Assembly: GCA_028386065.3 (NCBI GenBank)
Contig: JAKUCV010006861.1
Coordinates: 3,570-67,569 of the forward strand
DNA: 64,000 bases
Direction of reading: 5' to 3'
Origin: Turnera subulata
Taxonomy: Eukaryota; Streptophyta; Magnoliopsida; Malpighiales; Passifloraceae
The notes beneath the pieces are model-generated. The model had not been told where the DNA came from and searched no databases. It saw only the letters and a list, made by a program, of their open reading frames with translations. The position numbers were made by a program, and so were the translations under genes. Below, piece after piece: positions 48,929 through 59,927 of this stretch (position 1 is its first letter; each line of letters begins with the position of its first letter).

Positions 48929-50891
48929 TATTTTTATCAGGAATTTATCATTTTTCTGATGGTTTTGAATGACTTTTTCTATGTATTCTTGATCGATTAT
49001 GTGTATAATCACTATATTATTGTTTGTTTTCATGCATTGCGTCAATTAGTAATTCAATTTTGCTGATTAAGTGTTTTTATCAGGAATTTATCATTTTTAT
49101 TGAAGAATGGAAGCTTTTTAGCCAAGTTTGGAAACCAGGCCCAATTTAGAAAACTTTCTGCAGTGAGCACAGCCAACTATTTTGATGATTTCGGGAGTTC
49201 TAGGCATCAAAATTAAGTCAGATCAGTTGGAGACAAAACTAGACTTCTAGAGGAGCAGTAATTAAATTTTAATCCTCTTCCATGCATTAAATTTTATAAT
49301 TTTTGGACCAGTCTACAAGGAGCAGTAATTATTTTAATCCAGCCCAGTATGCAGATTTTTCTGTGCCGACCCAGGCCTAATGTTTTGGAGATTTCTGGAG
49401 CTACCGAAGTCTAATTGAAGAGTTCTTTTTATGAAAAGAAAACTGAGAGGATTATCTATAACTTGCTAGAAGAGCCCAATGCCCAGGTCGGACTGCTTCT
49501 AGGAGTAAAGGGACATGTAATTTTTAGGTGAGAAAAGAGGCAAATGTCCAACTTGGAGTGCAAGTCAAGAATTCAATTTCCATTCAAAGTAGGAGTGCTC
49601 CACCAACTTCCAGAGCTTAAAGTCAGTATAAAAGGACCCCATAGGTCGACATATTCAGGAGGCAGAAGTCAGAGGGCGAAGCTCTGTCGAATTGGCTAGT
49701 TATTAGGTCACACACACTAGTAGGGTTAGGGTTTTCTACTCTTTTGGATCCTCTAGGTGGTGCCGAATTCCTCATCCAATTTCAGAGGTTAAATACCCCA
49801 CAACAATTCAACGTTTTTCCAGCAAGATTTGAAGGTTTAGAGTCACAGAATCACCAGTCCAATTGCAGCAGAAATCGACACCAAGAGGAGCACAAGTCGA
49901 CGCCATCATCAACAACACAAATCGGCTACCCGACTTCTCTACTCTCTCTTCTACTTGTTTTTCTTTCTGTTAAATTGTTTACTTGATCAATTCTTGTGAG
50001 ATATTGATTGATTGCTATTTTATTATGAGGAACTAATTCCCTAATCTAGGATTAGGAATATAGCCAACTACTTCTATGGTTTTATTATCTATGGATTGAT
50101 GTTTATTCAATTGATTGTGTTGATTGTTCGATCTATGTGTGCCGAATTTATTATCTACTTTGGATTGATTCTTATTGATTGCAAGATACGAGAGACGCGT
50201 GATTTATATGATGATACCTAGAAGAACATAGATTGATTGATGCTAAAATATTCGAGAGCTGATAGTTTCTTGGGGCTTGATTGATTGTTTTGTGCTTAAT
50301 GAGTTTAGTGAGGATGCTAGGCTATGCGAGAGCTAGGTAGTAATCTTTACTGAATATTTGATTCAACATGCGAGAGCTGAGGATTAAGACATTAGGAACA
50401 ATTGCCCACAATCACACATCAATGGTAGAAATCGACATCCATGAATAATAAACCTAGATAGTAATTGTGTGAACTCCGATTTCCTAGATTGCTTTAAATA
50501 TTGATAGAATTTCACTTTAGATTAAGTTTCAAAGAAAAAGAAAAATTTTGTAACGAATGTGTGGTCGAATTTGTTGATTCTCGAATACGAAGATATCAAA
50601 TGGGTTACATTAAACTGGCATGTCCAGTAACTCATTTCTTTTTACTATTTGATTTCGACATCACCTACACCATCTTTAATTGATTTTCCTAGATAATCAT
50701 AAGTTGAGATTTAGATAGTACTTATTTCCCTTGTTTCGTGGATCGACCTTGATTAGACTACTACACTACATAGTACACTGTACGCTTGCAGTTAACAATC
50801 GTTGCGTTTACTCATGAGATATTTGTGTGTCGTATTGAGAATTGATCAAGAATTATAAATTTGAAAAGTCACGCGTAAAAATAATGCATCA
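48929..50891 (+). mobile_element. Probable 3' LTR of Athila element F
   Basis: It follows the ACAAGCAAAGTCTAAG purine tract and ends AATAATGCATCA at 50891. A TATA box (49627-49634) and a U5-like phrase GTGGATCGACCTTGATTAG near 50739 fit an LTR. The left edge is ambiguous because TTTTTATCAGGAATTTATCA occurs twice, at 48931 and 49074; the second copy is preceded by TG. No target duplication was found. Confidence 0.55.
49627..49634 (+). promoter_or_regulatory. TATA box in the Athila LTR
   Basis: TATAAAAG in the middle of the LTR, plus strand, in the direction of the element. Confidence 0.5.
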
Positions 50892-52600
50892 CCGATCATT
50901 AGGATCCTGTGTAGATATACCGAAAGAAGTCAATGTTCACGCCAACTCGGGCTCCACAAAACCAAACCAAGACCACATACATCAAGACATGCATTATGGG
51001 GATGGGATTACATACTAACATCATGATTTTCAGCATCAAAACACATTTTCATTTGCGGGTCAAAACACAAGAAATTCACAAAACCCGCCCAGACGAAGTT
51101 CACAATTGACCAAAATTGGGACAAGCCCATCAATAGCAGTCACCCAACATCAATTATATGCATTCATAACAAAAAAACAACACCCGAATCATCCAAAACC
51201 ATCAAAATTCGGCAAGAACCCTAAACCCCCAATTTGGCGAAACTTTAATTTGTGATTTCTTGTGTTTAATCCATTAAATAAGCATATGGGAAAGCATTAT
51301 AGACATCTTAAGAGCATTTCTAAACAGTCAAACATAGCATGCATCACGTAAATTCGAATTCAGGCGGCGTATAGGCATATACTCGAATTTCGATCAAAAT
51401 GAGGATTCAATGGGTTTTTGGTCTTGAAAATCACTTACTTGGACTTTGTGGAGTTGAGTAGAGATTTGTCTACTAGGGGATTTCAACAAAAAAATCCATA
51501 TTCTCCTCCGGATTAGATTTTGGGAGAAATTTCTTCATAGACTCTTCCCGCAATTTCGGAAGATTAGATAATGTTGATGCCATGGAGGGGGAATGAGGTA
51601 GCGTGAAAAGAACTCTAGAGTGTTTGGCGTAAGAAAATTGAGAGGTTTGGGTATTTTGGGAGTGAAATAGAAGAAGAGAGTGGGAAAAAGGGGTTTTAAA
51701 CCAGCACTGGAGCCGGCGGTCATGGCGGGAAGACCGCCCAACCCTAGTCGTTATCCTTGCATGACTGCCGGGCTCTAGGCTTCCCCACATGACCGCCACC
51801 TCCATTTTAATCCCCTCCACGTTTTTCGTGGGCCCTGCGCCCCGGAACGACATTTTCTTTGAAATTAAATCCTTGTGTGTATATTTTTGAGTCCCGAATA
51901 ATAAGAGGTGTTGCTTGAATTGAGTGGTCGCCCATGGGATCTGCTAAACTTTAATTTTCTGATAACCCAGGATTAGAGGCATCTTACCCCTTTTTGATTA
52001 ATCTCTAGGGGCACGTTGCCCCACCTTGACTGATGAATTTCCAGGGGCATGACAAGCCCACATGCTTGTTTTAGTTGAAAAAACTTGCTTGATTTTGGGC
52101 TGAGACGCCCGGGAAGATTCTAAACTAGGGCCATGCTGGACCCCACCATTTTAACTACAACTAAAAGATGCCGGGAGCAATATGCCCCACCTCGAAAAAA
52201 TCGAACCAGGGGCATGATATGCCCGCACTCAGGCAAAGGGAAAGGGACACCCCATTTCCTTCAAACCCGCTAGGGAACCTGGAAGCATGAGATACATGGA
52301 GCCTAAGTAGCCCAACCACAGGACGACACCTCTCCCCATACCAATTAGACGATGAGAAATCATGAGATACCCAGAGATGAGACAACCAGGCCATAGAGCA
52401 GCACTCATAACCTTCTTTGATACATGTCGAGAGTGAAAAGCCGGGGAGCCAGCCCTCGCATTCCCGAGTTGAGATAAACTGATACGACAGAGATTCCTAA
52501 AGTCAGTACTAGAAACTCCACAGTAAGGAATGTTTTCTCCACCCATTATTTCTCCCAAGTCAGCATGAAAAGAAAGAAGAATAGCATCAAAGAACACAGA
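50892..52600 (-). other. Unidentified region, possibly the leader of a minus-strand gypsy element
   Basis: A PBS-like motif at 52601-52611 would place an element leader here, reading leftwards. A 126-codon minus-strand frame (51853-51473) ends MASTLSNLPKLREESMKKF and then a Pro/Glu stretch; I do not recognise it. The stretch 51700-51730 can fold through GGCGGTCATGGCGGG and GACCGCC. A series of short hairpins lies at 52007-52232. No gag or pol domain was found. Confidence 0.35.
52007..52232. repeat. Series of six short GGGGCA..TGCCCC-type hairpins
   Basis: Six small inverted repeats follow one another: GGGGCACGTTGCCCC, GGGGCATGACAAGCCC, GGGCTGAGACGCCC, GGGCCATGCTGGACCCC, GGGAGCAATATGCCCC and GGGGCATGATATGCCCG, with spacers of 15-45 bp. 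Arms are conserved while loops vary. Confidence 0.65.
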
Positions 52601-52611
52601 GATGGCGCCAA
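52601..52611 (-). other. PBS-like motif, minus strand
   Basis: TTGGCGCCATC, followed on the minus strand by TCTGTGTTCTTTGATGC. The TGGCGCC core is that of the tRNA-Asp-type primer binding site of Athila/Tat elements. Confidence 0.5.
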
Positions 52612-53189
52612 CACTTGGAATTTAGAATCAAACAAACAGATTAGTACACCTGATTAATTGAAACTAATTCCCTGTTGTAAATAGAGAGAGTCAGCACTCT
52701 ATGGTTGGATTGAGAGTTAGCACCCAATCAGAGAAGAAAACCACCAAGTTTCTTTTTTTTAATCAAAATTCGTCTTGTCCAAATAATAAGAAAAAGATGA
52801 ATAAATACTCCCCCTAATGAAACCCTAAGTCGACATAAGCTAAACCCTAGGTCAAAGTGGATTTGACTTTCTAATTAGCCTAAGTGTCGACATATGCTAC
52901 CCATTGACTAGGTTTTAATTGAATCCACATGTAATTGGACACTAATTAAACCCTTACAAACAAAACCCACCAAATCAAAAACTAAAGTCCACAATAAATA
53001 ACCAAACTAAAATGGACTAGACACAATAATAAAAACAAGCCGATTTTAATGGTTCATAACAAAATAATTTCGGCAACTAATAGTAATAACTAATGAAATA
53101 AAATTGACAAGGTCCCAATAGAATAAACAAGTCGACTGGGCCTGCCATGAGTTTGATGTCGATTACTCCTCACAATTGATCACTTGAAT
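52612..53189. other. Non-coding stretch between the PBS-like motif and the integrase tail
   Basis: AT-rich, with several GTCGAC words and no coding frame. If 52601 is a real PBS this would be the U5 part of an LTR, but no second copy is in the window to test it. Confidence 0.35.
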
Positions 53190-53603
53190 TTACTTCTCTT
53201 CAAGCATCAGTGCATGGTCCTTTTGAAGTTCCATAAACCAAACTTGAGCAAACTGGTTCTTCATGCGCACCTTGGACCAATCTCTTGTGATTGCTTCTTG
53301 TAGTACCCATCCTCCTATGCTTGGTGCTAGCTTGTTTGCATCATTCCCTCCTTCCTCAAAAGGATTCGTCCTCGAATCTAAACCTGCAATGTCAAAGAGA
53401 GAAAGATAAGCCACATCAATAGAAACAACCACTTTATGCGTACCATGCAAAACTATCTTGTATGTGTTATCTTGGTTGCGCCTCAGCACTTGGAATGGAT
53501 CATCTCCCCCATGATCAACCTTGGAAGCCCTATTCTTAAGCTCCTCGTAGTGCACCCAAACGAACTGTCCAGGATGGTATATGTTTATCGTTGGCGCCAT
53601 CAA
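53190..53603 (-). pseudogene. C-terminal end of a gypsy integrase
   Basis: The frame reads YHPGQFVWVHYEELKNRA, DDPFQVLRRNQDNTYKI, VSIDVAYLSLF and SRTNPFEEGGNDANK, ending ALMLEEK and stop. This is the GPF/Y-like module and tail of Ty3 integrases of the kind with a RTNPFEEGGND phrase (Reina-like). The catalytic core is absent: upstream the frame runs into the other PBS-like motif at 53591. Confidence 0.7.
53591..53601 (+). other. PBS-like motif, plus strand
   Basis: TTGGCGCCATC, followed by AATTGTGTTCTTGAAGC. It is the same motif as at 52601-52611 but points right, towards the gag at 54637. Confidence 0.5.
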
Positions 53604-54636
53604 TTGTGTTCTTGAAGCTTTCTTGTTTCTTTTATGGTTAATTGGAGGAGGAATAAAGGGTGGAGATTACATTAGTTTGATTGAGATTGAAGGTTGAGAC
53701 CACAATCTGATCTGTGGGAATTCTAGTGCTGATTCTAGGATTTGTGTTGTACCATCTTTTGGTAGTGGAGCTAAGGTTTTCAAACAAACATATCCTTTGT
53801 TTTTGTTTTTGTTCATTGTGTTTCTTTGATTTCGTGTCCTGTTTCTTTGTTTTTTCAGTTTCAATTCCGTGTCTCTGTTAATTTTGCCCTAGTCAACTTT
53901 TATTAAAAATAAAAAATAGTCGAAATTTATTTATTAATTCAGTAGTTGACATCATATAAAAAAAAGCCATAAGAAAAAAGAAAAGAGGCTAGTCGACTTG
54001 TGTGCTAGGGTTTTCTTGAATTGTAATTCTTGTTTTGGGATTGCCATTTTGTGAATTTCTTGTAGGAATTGAAAGAGGAGGCGGAATTATTTTGATCAAT
54101 TGTGGGTTGATTGGCTGAATTTGGTTGATTGGAAATTATTGAGAAATTTTTGTTCGTGGAATTGGTCTTGTCGATTTTGTATATCAGTTGGTATACAAAA
54201 TTTTTCTGCCTGTCAAATTTGGTGTTAGCTGCTATACAAAATTTTTCTGCCAAATTTTTGTTTTCTTTCTAGCTTTGTCGATTGTGTTGTTCTTTGTGTT
54301 GGGTGATTGTTGTTTCATAATTGCTCAATTATGCTAATAATCATTCACATACAATTCTTGTTCTGTGTGTGATCTTTTTTTTCTTCTTGGAGTCTATTTT
54401 GCTTATAGATTTGTTATCCTTTCTTTCTTTCTTTTAGGATTTTTTTTCTGTAGAATTACTTTGCAGATTTGGTTTGCTTGGTTTGTTTATTTAGATCATG
54501 AATTATAAACTGAAGGAGAATCAAGAGAGGTGAAAGGCTGAGTGATTACATCAATTGCCAAGGGAGATTAAACACGAGTGCAATATACACGTGAGGATTT
54601 ATTTTCTGCTAACAAGTTTTTGTAGGCGTTAGCATC
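53602..54636 (+). other. Leader region before the gag at 54637
   Basis: About 1 kb of T-rich DNA without credible coding. A short direct repeat ATACAAAATTTTTCTGCC occurs at about 54194 and 54235. It would be the untranslated leader if 53591 is a PBS. Confidence 0.4.
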
Positions 54637-55727
54637 GTGTCAAAATCTTCAGGTACTAATAAAGGGGAGCTGACTCTTGCTTCAGTAGCAGAGATGATGG
54701 AGAGATTGTTTGCTCAGAATGACCATAATATGAAGGAATCCAAGGAAGAGATTAGAGCAATCAATCATATGAAGGAATGCAAGGAAGAGATTTGAGCAAC
54801 CAATGCAAGGATTGACCGCCAAGTTAGGAATTTAAATGTCCGGTTGGAGAATCAAGAGCAAGCAGCACAGGAGTTGTCCAATAGCATTGGAGTGGCACCC
54901 AAGAGAGCTGGAGTAGCGGAGAAGGCGCCAGCTGGCCGACCTGCAGCACCAGCAGTCCGAGTTAGGGAAGAGGAAGAGGAGGAAAGAGATGATTTGGAAG
55001 AGGATGTAGGAGAGGTTAATCAGAGAGCTCCTAGTGGTAGAGGAGGAGGTCTTGGCACCTATAAGCCAAGGCTGGATCGGCCATACATCAACAGAGATGG
55101 CGGAGCACTGGGCCTTGACAATGACATGCAATCTATCAAGATGAAGCTTCCTATATTCCATGGTGCAGGGGATCCTGAGGTTTATTTGGATTGGGTACAT
55201 GATGTGGAGGCTATCTTTGATTGTCACAGGTATTTTGAGAAGAACAAAGTCAAGCTTGTTGTGGTGGAATTCAAGGACTATACTAGATCATGGTGGAAGA
55301 AGCTTGTCATCTCAAGGAGAGAAGTTGGAGATCCTGAGGTAGAAGCTTTGGCTGAATTAAAGAGGATCATGAAGAGGAGATTTGTTCCTGCTACATACTA
55401 GAGAGAGCTATTGCACAAGGTACAGGCAATGGAGCAGGGAAACAAGACAGTTGATGAGTACTGGAAGGCATTGGAGATGACAATGACACAAGCTGGAGTT
55501 GTAGAGGGAGAAGATGCTACCATGACACGATTCTATCATAGTTTAAATACTGACATTGCTCATATATTGGATCTGCAGCATTAAGCAGAATTGGATGAGA
55601 TGGTTGCTTTGGCAATCAAGATAGAGAAGTAGTTGAAGGACATGCCTGGGAGATTCTCTAGATACTCTAGTTGGAGTGCAAGTGAAAAGTGCACCAAACA
55701 AGAGGCGGGAAGCTCAACCAAGCCCAC
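54637..55727 (+). pseudogene. Gypsy gag remnant, interrupted by an LTR
   Basis: Starts near SKSSGTNKGELTLASVAEMM and contains a duplicated NMKESKEEI/HMKECKEEI unit, a Glu-rich linker, and the capsid core: MKLPIFHGAGDPEVYLDWVH, EFKDYTRSWWKKL, ALAELKRIMKRRFVPATY, QGNKTVDEYWKALEM and TRFYHSLNTDIAHIL. In-frame stops occur at 54795, 55399, 55581 and 55632. It ends at 55727 where an LTR begins (TGATAGCC). Ty3 gag; no zinc knuckle remains. Confidence 0.8.
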
Positions 55728-57143
55728 TGATAGCCGCCTGCAAGTATACAGGATGTTGTAGTGCCAAGGTCGTCTCACAGGGATCTTTGCTAAGTACTAT
55801 TAACATTGTGATATACGATTATCTAGAAAATAAAGCCTCAAAGAGGACTCGATTGAGTGGTGAAGAATACTTGAAAAATAAACAGCAAAGAATAACAATA
55901 ATTGAGATGACAGTGAATAAAAACACCTAGGATTTCAGGGAATCCCTTGCCCCAATTTTCATGCAATTAAGTGCAACACAACCAAGCCGTGTTCTGTCAC
56001 TACATGACCTGCCTGTGTAGATCTGATATTAAATCCTAAAAATACTTTTCTTTGAAAGAACCGGTAAACTCAATTAGATCAATAACCTACTTCCGTAAGC
56101 CGTAAAACCCCTTCCTAACTTATCTCCACTATCCATTCTGCCAGTGTTGAAATAAATTAAGAGCTTTAAGTTCTTACCTTTAAGTCTCCAATAGAAAGCA
56201 CGCCCCTCCCGAGGTCGGTTCCTAAAAGCCCGGTCTAAGGTTTTCTATAGGAAACTGACGCTGTCACTTAACATTTTCCTATTATGGATTTAAGCTAATT
56301 GTTGATCAGGCAACTAACTTAATTAAGCATCAAAGACCAGATCAAAGAAGAATTAATTTAAGAAAATAATATTTTAATAAGGTTTGCATGAAAATAATGA
56401 CAAGATCATTCCCTAGTCCTAGATTAGAAAATTAGTTAGACATAATTGAAGAAGAAGCAATTATAAAAAAATAATACATCATTTAAATTCAAGAGGGAAA
56501 TAAATTACAAAAATTAATAACCAACCTTGAACCAAGTGATGAAGACTTTCTAAAATAATTGCCAACTTCAAGCTAGAAAGCTAAGGGTTTTTGATACAAG
56601 GAATGAAAGGAAAAAAAAAAAAATCCTAAGCTCAATGCGTGTAAGTGACGAGCTGATTGTAATGCTTTTCCTTTTATAGTGCAAGGATGGAATCACTTTG
56701 TGGCTGTGAGTAGTTTGCAAAGATTACCAAAATCAATTGACAATCAAATCTCCAGCTTGCATTCAGTGAAAGTGACGCAAGAAATGGTCAATTTGACCAA
56801 CTCCTCATGAAATGCTTGGCTAGGAAAATGACGTGTGCAGGGGCCCAATTCCAAAACCACAAGTTGCAACTCTATTCTTCTCCTGGAAAATCTCTTGACA
56901 CAATCTCGGTAAATATTTTGCAACCAACTTGAGATGCAATCCTGAGTTAGTCCATAATTTGCTGATTTAATCCAAAGAAGCCCAGAAATTCTTCATTTCT
57001 TGCATAATGGTCCTCGCGTACTAGGATGAGAAATTAATTAAAATTAAATAAAGTAAATGCTAGAATAAAATAAATTAATACTAAAACAAAGACAAAAATT
57101 ACAAAATCAACCCCAAAATGATGTGTAAAATATGCACACATCA
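55728..57143 (-). mobile_element. 3' LTR of an Athila/Tat-like element (L), 1416 bp
   Basis: Plus orientation TGATAGCCGCCTGC to AATATGCACACATCA. Read on the minus strand it starts TGATGTGTGCATATTTTAC and carries, near its end, GATCCCTGTGAGACGACCTT and TACTTGCAGGCGGC, phrases typical of U5 of such elements. Just outside it on the minus strand is CAAGCAAAAGTCTAAGTTTG then GGGGCG, a polypurine tract. It inserted into the gag at 55727. Confidence 0.75.
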
Positions 57144-58370
57144 CGCCCCCAAACTTAGACTTTTGCTTGTCCCCAAGCAAATAACGTGAAAACGAGGATA
57201 AAAAGAAAATCACTCAACGTGGGCAAATCAAACCGACCATTCCAAACTCACAGAAAATCCTTCAAAAATACCCCAAGATGTCAAGATTTCCCTGACCCGC
57301 AAAGAACCTAAAAGAATAATTTCAACTGAACCGAATTCCACCTAACTGGGCAGCAACATCATTTGGACGAATTCTCCTTCCTCAATTTTGCTGAAAAAAA
57401 AAGTAGGTTAGTCTTGGCATTTTATTAAAGAAAAGAAACAAGGTCAAATAAGCAAGTTCACTCTTCGATCTCCACTAATGACAAGGACACAAATCAAAAG
57501 GATCAAAAAGGACTTTGTTAAGGTTGCAATGGGGCTTGGTTTAAGTTAACAAGAAATGGGAAAAAAAAAGAATGCAAGTGCTCGAAAGAAAATTTTGTGT
57601 TTTAACACCTTTCCAAATGAAATGATTTCTTGGATGATTCTAAAATTGTGTGTAAGCTGGAGAATCTTTTAACTTTTCTAGTGTTTTTTTCCTTACTATA
57701 GGGACAAAAAATTTGCATGATGAAAGAATACTCTCTTTTAATTTCCCCCTTTTCTTCTTTTTTTTTGTGTTTTTTTTTCTTTTGTAAACGAATAAAATGA
57801 TACTCTCCAGAATCGGCACAGGCTCCTTGTGTTGTGCCTGTATAGATGAATCAAAATTCAGCTCACATGAGACTAGTGCTAAAAACACAAAACAATTCGA
57901 GCAACATGCATAAAGGGATAGAAAAAGAAAAAGAAATGTGATGATAGCCAAGGTTTCAAAAGGTGAAGGTGGGCAGATGATGGTAAGAAAGAAATTGTGG
58001 CTATTAAATATGGGCCCAAAAAGGGTAGCAAGGGAAAAAATACATACATACGGATAGACTGTGTCTAAGGCTAAATGTTAGCAATCCAAGAAAATTGCCT
58101 TAATCATGTCTAATTGAAATTGTCCTTGTAAACATTTCGCCTTGACCGAGTCATGAACCTGTTCTAAGACTTGTTGTTAATGCCAAGTTTTTTTTTTTTC
58201 TGTGTTTTTGGATGAAGAGAAGAACAGCAAAAAGAGTTAGTATGGATTATAAACAAATGACATCGCAGCCCTTACAAGGCTTTATTCGGCCCAACCTGAA
58301 TTTTTCCTTCAAGGCCCAATGCAGGCCCGGAAAACCTTGTCATATATGGAATAAAATTTGACGAGTTTTC
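57144..58370 (-). other. 3' non-coding region of element L, cut by the copia element at 58371
   Basis: AT-rich DNA with the polypurine tract next to the LTR and CCAAACTTAGACTTTTGC-type phrases usual in Athila/Tat 3' regions. No credible gene. The frame at 57640-57951 is a low-complexity composition effect. Confidence 0.55.
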
Positions 58371-58905
58371 TGTTAGAATAGGTGCCCTACGCTAGAGGGG
58401 GTGAATAGCGTTTTATGGACAAAATCAAAAACTTGCAGGAAATAATTGTGGAATTGAAAGAATGAAGGACACACCGAATTTTATACTGGTTCACACACAC
58501 AACTTGTGTGGCTAATCCAGTCCTCCGAGAGACTCTCTCGAAGATTTCACTGTCTAGGTTAAGCTTCCGGGTGCTTAACAAACCGTATACAATCCTAGAG
58601 CCCGAGTCACACGAAACTCTTCTTGCTTGAAGAGACCTCACTTCAAGACTTCTCTCAAGGAATGAAAACACTCTTCCTATGAGTTACTACAAGGGAACAA
58701 TCCTCCCATAAGGTGTATGAACAACACTTTAAAATCACTCAAACAAAAGCTCTCTCAGAAGAGTGGATATGAGTAACAAATAATCTCTATAAAGGCAACT
58801 CTCAATTCTCAAGAATATTGGCTCATGAAAAATGTGTATGATTGAATAACAATGAATGCTTAAGTTGTAAAGAGTTGATGCATTTAAACAGAGCTGCAAT
58901 AACTC

Positions 58906-58913
58906 TATTTATA
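58906..58913 (-). promoter_or_regulatory. TATA box of the element M LTR
   Basis: TATAAATA on the minus strand, about 100 bp downstream of the palindrome array. Transcription would start near 58880 and run away from the array. Confidence 0.6.
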
Positions 58914-59010
58914 TGTCTCAAAACATGTATGACTGTTGTGGAATCAATCCAAAATACTTTTAGACAAAACAGCATGGGGAGTTGAAAAAGGTGTTTGATC
59001 ACAACGGCAC

Positions 59011-59498
59011 AACATCGATGTTTAGGTATAGAACATCGATGTTTTAGCCAGTAAATTTGAAATTTTGGGCTAACGGTCATGAGAACATCGATGTTTCATG
59101 AATGAACATCGATGTTGTGATAGATAATGTGAATTATTAAGTCTAACGGTCACTAAAACATCGATGTTTGCCATGGGAACATCGATGTTTTGAAACACTG
59201 CCAAAATAGGTTAAAGGTGAGCATCATGGGAACATCAATGTGTTAATGATGAACATCGACGTTTGATGTTGGAACATCGATGTTTGCCATTTGGACATCG
59301 ATGTTTTGAGCCTCTGCCGAAGTTCTAAAGAAAACAAATTGATGGAACATCGATGTTCTGATGCTGCAAAGAGTTTTAAGTGCAACGGTCACAAGATCTA
59401 TGTTTGGGAAGCCAACATCGATGTTCTGAGCTACTGCCTGTTTTCTGGAACATTGTTAGGCAGGAACATCGATGTTTGAAAACATGAACATCGATGTT
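59011..59498. repeat. Array of AACATCGATGTT palindromes in U3 of the LTR
   Basis: Eleven exact copies start at 59011, 59032, 59084, 59105, 59157, 59178, 59273, 59346, 59414, 59465 and 59487; degenerate copies lie at about 59231, 59252, 59294 and 59391. Many are paired at 21-22 bp start to start, two turns of the helix, with pairs 73 bp apart in the left half. Spacers carry AACGG boxes before pairs and a CTCTGCC/CTACTGCC/CACTGCC word after them. Confidence 0.95.
59142..59152 (+). promoter_or_regulatory. MSA-type element TCTAACGGTCA
   Basis: A full match to the M-specific activator consensus YCYAACGGYYA, bound by MYB3R proteins in G2/M promoters. Near matches lie at 59069-59079 and 59381-59391. 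Function here is inferred from sequence only. Confidence 0.45.
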
Positions 59499-59784
59499 CA
59501 ATACTCAAAAATCATTTCTGTGTTTGAAAGAATGCTATTTGATGCATGTGTAAAATTGATTTTTTTTTTGAGCCAATGTCTTAGAAGAATTGAGTGTTTT
59601 ACCCTTGTACATTTTGTGTTCCAAACTCATCTTGCTTGTTACTTCAATTCTTGTGCTCTTTTCTCTTTAGACCTTTGCTCTTTGATTTGATTTCTTTTTG
59701 CTTCAAGGTGGTCATCAATTGAGTTATGGTTGGTTTGTCAATATCAAAACCCTGAAATGAGACAAGGAGGCATGAGTTCTAACA

Positions 59785-59800
59785 ATTTCCCCCTCTTTGA
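59785..59800 (-). other. Polypurine tract of element M
   Basis: TCAAAGAGGGGGAAAT on the minus strand, directly before the LTR start at 59784, where plus-strand DNA priming is expected. Confidence 0.85.
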
Positions 59801-59927
59801 TAATGAGAAACAAATAGGAGTATATGCCAAATTTATAAGTTCAAAATTAGGATTTAGTATGCTATGATTCCCCCTAACTTGGTCTAACTTGGTGCATATA
59901 CTTCTACTTATCTTCCCCCTTTTGGCA

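Larger units (their letters stand above)
58371..59784 (-). repeat. 3' LTR of element M (1414 bp)
   Basis: Inverted termini TGTTAGAA (58371-58378) and TTCTAACA (59777-59784). On the minus strand U3 holds the palindrome array, a TATA box follows at 58913-58906, and the U5 end carries CACCCCCTCTAGCG, a phrase common in copia LTRs of this kind. A diverged relative of its first 200 bases ends the LTR at position 198. Confidence 0.88.

Noticed and set aside
57640..57951. 103-codon minus-strand frame with a hydrophobic start
   Set aside because: Low-complexity T-rich 3' region of an Athila/Tat-like element, no resemblance and no splice context.
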